Assembly (NCBI GenBank): GCA_937864385.1
Contig: CALMJN010000027.1
Location: 1 to 9,390, forward strand
From: an uncultured Methanosarcinales archaeon
Lineage (GTDB): Archaea; Halobacteriota; Methanosarcinia; Methanotrichales; Methanotrichaceae
DNA: 9,390 nucleotides
Reading direction: 5' to 3'
Shown: positions 6,436-9,390 of the stretch, in pieces
Position numbering within the stretch: position 1 is the first letter of the stretch
Layout: each line of letters begins with the position of its first letter
Made by a program: the position numbers and the translations under genes
Notes under the pieces: generated by a model
Database searches by the model: none
What the model was told of the DNA's origin: nothing
Seen by the model: the letters and a program-made list of their open reading frames with translations, nothing else

Positions 6436-6672
6436 ATGCAGTTTGCAGAGTGGACTTATCCCCTGAGGAAGTTTGACGACATATACTATACCATCGAGCG
6501 GATAGTATACGGCAAGGGCGAGCTGAAGGGCTTTACCACAGATGATGTTTATAATAACCTGAGGGATAAGCGCTTTTTCCAGGATGCGCAGGACCTTGAT
6601 CGCTATCTTATGGACAACGGCGCTAAATACAAGATAAGAAAGACGGAAGGGGCCTGGGAGCGCTATTATTAG
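6436..6672 (+). CDS. Unrecognised 78-residue protein, possibly winged-helix
   Basis: I do not recognise the family. The ORF is real by several signs: GGAGGG six bases upstream of ATG, a TATA box at sensible distance, and a hairpin/T-run directly after the stop. The protein is charged and soluble, with no Cys, no signal peptide and no membrane segment. It is rich in Tyr and Phe. Pattern reading suggests three helices (about 12-25, 34-44 and 51-61) followed by a short basic strand-turn-strand ending AWERYY (73-78). That order would fit a small winged-helix DNA-binding domain, but a protein-protein adaptor is equally possible. It stands alone, divergent from the PIG-L gene and convergent with the nucleotidyltransferase gene. 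Confidence 0.75.
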   Translation: MQFAEWTYPLRKFDDIYYTIERIVYGKGELKGFTTDDVYNNLRDKRFFQDAQDLDRYLMDNGAKYKIRKTEGAWERYY

Positions 6673-6679
6673 ATGTGCC

Positions 6680-6719
6680 AGCGCTGGCGCAGCATGCTAG
6701 CGCTTCACCGAGACTTTTT
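6680..6719 (+). terminator. Hairpin plus T-run between convergent genes
   Basis: Bases 6680-6689 pair with 6695-6704 (10 bp, two of them G-U) around a CAGCA loop, and TTTTT follows at 6715-6719. This would stop transcription from the 78-aa gene eight bases after its stop codon. It also covers the last codons and stop (6697-6699) of the opposing gene. On the minus strand the G-U pairs become mismatches and no T-run follows, so termination there is less certain. Confidence 0.6.
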
Positions 6720-7974
6720 CTGCAAAATATATATTCATCTCATCGGTTCCCAGCTCCGCAAATCTGCCGGTGGCCAGGATGCTGTGGCTGTGCTTGAGAG
6801 GCGCGACCCTGACTCCGGTTGAGACCACTGAATCCGAGGGCAGATTTACATTCTCGCCGATTACCGCCACCAGGGAGTCGTTTATATCGTTTCCCAAGAC
6901 GCTGTGCTCTTCAATGGTGGAGTGCCGGCCCACGATGCTGCGGCGTATGCTCACCATATGCTCGATATGAGAAAAGCTCATGATCATGCTATCCTTGATC
7001 TCGGCATTCCTTTCGATGAGGCTGGTGTGTCCGATATGGGAGTTTTCGACGCTCACCCCCTTCTCCAGCAGGCAGTTCCTGCCTATGGAGACATTGCCTA
7101 TGAGCTTGATCTCTCCTGAATCCAGGAGCGGCTTTATCTTGGACAGTGTGCTGGGATGGATCCACTGGTTGGGCTGGTAGTGGTATTTGCGATCGAAGTG
7201 CCGGACCGCTCCGGAGAGACAGTCCATGGCCGCCTGATGCAGCCGCTCCGGCGTGCCGATATCGATCCAGTATCCTCTGATGGGATAGCCATAGACGGGA
7301 TATCCGTTCTCGGTGAGGTAGGGTATCAGGTCTCCGCCGATATCACGGGCCCGGTCACCCATCTCAGATAAAACCTCGCGAATGCGAGGGGAGAAGAGGT
7401 AGAAGGCGGTATTGATCATCCGGCTGGGCTCGCTTCCTGCTTTGGGCTTCTCCACGAAGCCCTCTATGCGCATGTCCCCGTCCAAGCGGGCCACGCCGTA
7501 CTGGGATATGCTCTCCCCCGGGGGCAGCTCCTTAAGAGCCACAGTCAGAACAGGCTGATGCTCTCTGTGAAAATCGACGAAGCTCTTGAGGTCGATATCA
7601 ATGAGATTGTCTCCCGAGACCACCAGCAGATCGTCTTTGATATCGAAGTAGCTCATGCAGTAGCGCAGGGAGTCGGCGCTGCCCTTGTCGTCGTAAATGG
7701 GCTGGTAGCTAAAGTCCTGGTGATCGGTGATGCCCAGGCGCTTGAAGAAGCCCTCCCCGGCTTTGAAGTAGTTGCTCAGGTTGAGGGTATTGCAGGCCCC
7801 TTTGCTGCCCAGTATGAACCTGCGGCAGCCCTGACTGGCTAAAACTCTGAAGAGATTGGCGATGATGGCCGTGTCGCATAGCTCCACCAGCGGCTTGGGC
7901 TGGTCCAGGGTGAGGGGATATAGACGCGTACCTGAGCCGCCCACTGTGGCTAGGACCTGGGGAAACATAGCCAT
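6697..7974 (-). CDS. Sugar-1-phosphate nucleotidyltransferase with left-handed beta-helix domain
   Basis: The 425-residue enzyme should join an NTP to a sugar 1-phosphate to give an NDP-sugar for glycan or surface-polymer synthesis. The N-terminal Rossmann-like domain (about 5-260) has the nucleotide-binding signature GGSGTRLYPLT (12-22) with PKP at 26-28. It also has the metal Asp in SGDN (Asp122), the sugar-binding EKP (175-177) and the second metal Asp in GYWIDIGTPERL (Asp238). A C-terminal hexapeptide-repeat region (about 292-385) has IGNVSIG, IGHTSLI and IVGRHSTI-type turns typical of left-handed beta-helices. This architecture matches archaeal mannose-1-phosphate guanylyltransferase or glucose-1-phosphate thymidylyl/uridylyltransferase homologs; base and sugar cannot be fixed from sequence. 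GlmU-type acetyltransferase activity is not evident. ATG codons at 7974 and 7968 are both possible starts. AGAGG lies upstream of the first, but a TATA box at 7991-8000 would give an almost leaderless message. Confidence 0.85.
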   Translation of the reverse strand: MAMFPQVLATVGGSGTRLYPLTLDQPKPLVELCDTAIIANLFRVLASQGCRRFILGSKGACNTLNLSNYFKAGEGFFKRLGITDHQDFSYQPIYDDKGSADSLRYCMSYFDIKDDLLVVSGDNLIDIDLKSFVDFHREHQPVLTVALKELPPGESISQYGVARLDGDMRIEGFVEKPKAGSEPSRMINTAFYLFSPRIREVLSEMGDRARDIGGDLIPYLTENGYPVYGYPIRGYWIDIGTPERLHQAAMDCLSGAVRHFDRKYHYQPNQWIHPSTLSKIKPLLDSGEIKLIGNVSIGRNCLLEKGVSVENSHIGHTSLIERNAEIKDSMIMSFSHIEHMVSIRRSIVGRHSTIEEHSVLGNDINDSLVAVIGENVNLPSDSVVSTGVRVAPLKHSHSILATGRFAELGTDEMNIYFAEKVSVKR

Positions 7975-7990
7975 AGATTGGCCTCTAGCA

Positions 7991-8000
7991 AATATTAAGC
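7991..8000 (-). promoter_or_regulatory. TATA box very close to the nucleotidyltransferase start
   Basis: On the minus strand GCTTAATATT centres about 21-27 bases before the two candidate ATGs. That is the spacing expected if the mRNA begins at or next to ATG 7968. Read-through from the upstream 30-aa ORF is an alternative route of transcription. Confidence 0.4.
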
Positions 8001-8041
8001 CTATCGCTGCAGCTGCGGTCCCAAACTTGGCCTCTATGATT

Positions 8042-8134
8042 TCAGTATCCGCGCATGATCTTCATGATGATGCGGGCGATCATGAAGGCGAGCAGGAATA
8101 AGATGACGTAGAAGGCTATGGTCATTATGTCCAT
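8042..8134 (-). CDS. Putative 30-residue single-pass membrane micro-protein
   Basis: The ORF ATG(8134)-TGA(8042) encodes 30 residues. A hydrophobic stretch from about residue 4 to 23 (MTIAFYVILFLLAFMIARII) is followed by the basic end MKIMRGY. This is the typical shape of a tiny single transmembrane helix with positive residues next to it, probably N-out/C-in by the positive-inside rule. No Shine-Dalgarno precedes the ATG, but AAATCTATAAA on the minus strand (8158-8168) is centred about 29 bases upstream, the archaeal spacing for a leaderless mRNA starting at this ATG. It lies 67 bases ahead of the nucleotidyltransferase gene on the same strand and could be co-transcribed with it. Function is unknown; it could be a small subunit or regulator of a membrane complex. 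Homology could not be checked. Confidence 0.5.
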   Translation of the reverse strand: MDIMTIAFYVILFLLAFMIARIIMKIMRGY

Positions 8135-8157
8135 GAGGAACGGCTTGGAGTTTCTGG

Positions 8158-8168
8158 TTTATAGATTT
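8158..8168 (-). promoter_or_regulatory. TATA box of the 30-aa micro-protein gene
   Basis: Read on the minus strand the box is AAATCTATAAA. Its centre is about 29 bases from the ATG at 8134, fitting a leaderless transcript. Confidence 0.5.
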
Positions 8169-8209
8169 GATCCAGCCTCTGTCCTCTCGGTCTTCATTGC
8201 CTTCGTCTT

Positions 8210-8219
8210 ATCAATACAT
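8210..8219 (+). promoter_or_regulatory. Possible TATA box of the isocitrate dehydrogenase gene
   Basis: TCAATACATA would predict a start near 8240-8245 and a leader of about 70 bases. The match to an archaeal TATA box is only moderate. Confidence 0.3.
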
Positions 8220-8220
8220 A

Positions 8221-8250
8221 GGGTTTGATTCTGTAGGGCTTGATTCTGCA
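8221..8250 (+). repeat. 15-bp imperfect tandem repeat before the isocitrate dehydrogenase gene
   Basis: GGGTTTGATTCTGTA (8221-8235) is followed directly by GGGCTTGATTCTGCA (8236-8250), 13 of 15 bases identical, both differences C/T. It sits between the candidate TATA box and the gene. It may be a regulator site around the transcription start or a recent duplication. Confidence 0.5.
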
Positions 8251-8312
8251 AAAGATTGATCTCCCATCACCGCACCTACCCCTGAAGATAGATTAGAGGA
8301 TCAGGTGGAGAC

Positions 8313-9390
8313 ATGAATCATAGCGAGGCCATTGAGAAGGCGAAGGATCACTTCGCTGCGCTTTTAAAGGCGCAGCTATTGCGCGTGGATCAGATCAAGG
8401 CGGGAGAGGACTGGGCCGACTACAGCCGCCTTATGCCCATAATCATCGGCGTGGTTGGGGGCGACGGCATCGGACCCTACATCACCGAGCAGGCGGTCCG
8501 GGTGCTCAAGTATGTGCTGGCGGATGAGATTGCATCGGGCAAGGTACAGCTGCGGGATATCCCCGGCCTGGACATTGAATCGAGGGTAAAAGTGATGAAG
8601 GCCCTTCCCGAGGATGTGCTGGCGGCATTAAAGCAGTGCCATGTCATATTGAAGGGGCCGCTTACAACGCCAAAGAAGGGGGACAAGTGGCCTAATCTGG
8701 AGAGCGCCAATGTCTCCATGCGCCGGGAGCTGGACCTCTTCGCCAATGTCCGGCCGGTCAAGGTGCCGGACCAGGGCATAGACTGGATCTTCTTCAGGGA
8801 GAACACCGAGGGAGAGTACGTCCTGGGCAGCAAGGGCTTTAATGTCACCGATGATCTGGCGGTGGACTTCAAGGTCATAACCACCCCCGGCTCGGAGAGG
8901 ATTGTGCGCCTTGCCTTTGAGTATGCCAGTAAAAACGGCATCAAGAGGGTTTCCGCTGTGACCAAGGCCAATGTGATCAAGGCCACGGACGGCAAGTTCC
9001 TGGAGACGGCGAAAAGAGTGGCAGCCGAATATCCTGAAATCAATTTCGATGACTGGTTTGTGGATATCATGGCCGCCAAGCTGGTGGATGAGAAAAGGAG
9101 AAAGGATTTCAAGGTCATAGTTCTCCCCAACCTCTATGGCGACATACTCACCGATGAGGCGGCGGAGTTCCAGGGAGGAGTGGGCACCGCGGGAAGCGCC
9201 AACATAGGCAAGCGCTACGCCATGTTCGAGGCCATTCACGGCTCCGCTCCGCGCATGGTGGAGGAGGGGAGAGCCTGCTATGCCGACCCGGCCAGCATGA
9301 TGAGGGCCTGCGTCATGCTGCTGCGCCATATTGGCTTTGCCCGGCAGGCGGCCAGGATGGAGATGGCTCTTGACATCTGTGGCCAGTGTG
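8313..9390 (+). CDS. icd: Isocitrate dehydrogenase-type decarboxylating dehydrogenase, cut by the right edge
   Basis: At least 359 residues are present and no stop occurs before the edge. The isocitrate/isopropylmalate dehydrogenase fold is clear. GVVGGDGIGP lies at 46-55. The substrate motif SANVSMR (131-137) provides Ser131, Asn133 and Arg137, followed by ANVRP with Arg147. Further marks are FRENTEGEY (161-169, Arg162/Tyr169), TKAN with Lys218, metal Asp252, and GDILTDE with Asp277 and Asp281. The coenzyme loop begins HGSAP (309-313). The S-x-N motif favours isocitrate over isopropylmalate, which lacks it. It would oxidise isocitrate to 2-oxoglutarate plus CO2 for glutamate synthesis. After HGSAP come Arg314-Met315, neither the Asp-Ile of common NAD enzymes nor the Lys-Tyr of E. 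coli NADP enzyme, so coenzyme choice is open. About 40 residues precede the usual first strand. The start is well supported by AGGTGG at 8303-8308, four bases before ATG. Confidence 0.85.
   Translation, partial: MNHSEAIEKAKDHFAALLKAQLLRVDQIKAGEDWADYSRLMPIIIGVVGGDGIGPYITEQAVRVLKYVLADEIASGKVQLRDIPGLDIESRVKVMKALPEDVLAALKQCHVILKGPLTTPKKGDKWPNLESANVSMRRELDLFANVRPVKVPDQGIDWIFFRENTEGEYVLGSKGFNVTDDLAVDFKVITTPGSERIVRLAFEYASKNGIKRVSAVTKANVIKATDGKFLETAKRVAAEYPEINFDDWFVDIMAAKLVDEKRRKDFKVIVLPNLYGDILTDEAAEFQGGVGTAGSANIGKRYAMFEAIHGSAPRMVEEGRACYADPASMMRACVMLLRHIGFARQAARMEMALDICGQC

Noticed and set aside
8628..9329. Minus-strand open frame opposite the isocitrate dehydrogenase
   Set aside because: The plus strand shows an intact dehydrogenase with all catalytic residues here, so the antisense frame is a by-product.
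1..9390. Search by eye for tRNA, rRNA, CRISPR repeats, insertion sequences and integrase or toxin-antitoxin genes
   Set aside because: No cloverleaf, regularly spaced repeats, terminal inverted repeats flanking a transposase, or such gene families were seen.

Overview
The window looks like chromosomal DNA of an anaerobic archaeon. Several starts have an AT-rich TATA-like box at archaeal spacing, some of them close enough to the ATG for leaderless transcripts. Ribosome-binding sites are of the AGGTGG/GAGG type, and short T-runs follow several stop codons. The gene content (a Cys-type formate dehydrogenase, an NfnA/SudB-like flavoprotein, an isocitrate dehydrogenase, archaeal-style NDP-sugar and PIG-L enzymes) and the moderate GC would suit a methanogen of the Methanosarcinales, possibly Methanothrix (Methanosaeta). 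That placement is inference; no rRNA or methanogenesis marker is present. No mobile element, CRISPR array, tRNA or rRNA is visible.

Layout from left to right. Positions 1-215 are non-coding and carry a 12-bp direct repeat just before a dCMP deaminase gene (216-686, +). A single-domain VOC/glyoxalase-fold protein follows (815-1165, +) with its own promoter and Shine-Dalgarno. A 262-bp leader with a GCCTGAT-N9-ATCAGGC inverted repeat precedes a two-gene operon (1428-5109, +). The operon encodes a NuoG-like, iron-sulfur-rich formate dehydrogenase catalytic subunit and an NfnA/SudB-type FAD/NAD [2Fe-2S] protein. Converging on it is a long PIG-L deacetylase (5184-6203, -). Its divergent upstream region also serves an unrecognised 78-aa protein (6436-6672, +). 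A hairpin plus T-run separates that gene from a convergent sugar-1-phosphate nucleotidyltransferase with a left-handed beta-helix tail (6697-7974, -). Upstream of the nucleotidyltransferase, on the same strand, is a 30-aa single-pass membrane micro-protein (8042-8134, -) with a TATA box placed for leaderless transcription. The window ends inside an isocitrate dehydrogenase-type gene (8313 to the right edge, +).

How the genes work together. The formate dehydrogenase and the NfnA-like protein are four bases from overlapping and should form one soluble enzyme moving electrons between formate, a chain of FeS clusters, and FAD/NAD(P) and/or ferredoxin. It has neither the F420-binding FdhB usual in methanogens nor the NuoF subunit usual with bacterial NuoG-like enzymes, and no NfnB is adjacent. 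This unusual pairing is the most notable feature of the window. The PIG-L enzyme and the nucleotidyltransferase both fit cell-surface or small-molecule glycoconjugate metabolism, but they are not in one operon. The isocitrate dehydrogenase would supply 2-oxoglutarate and NAD(P)H in a partial oxidative TCA branch.
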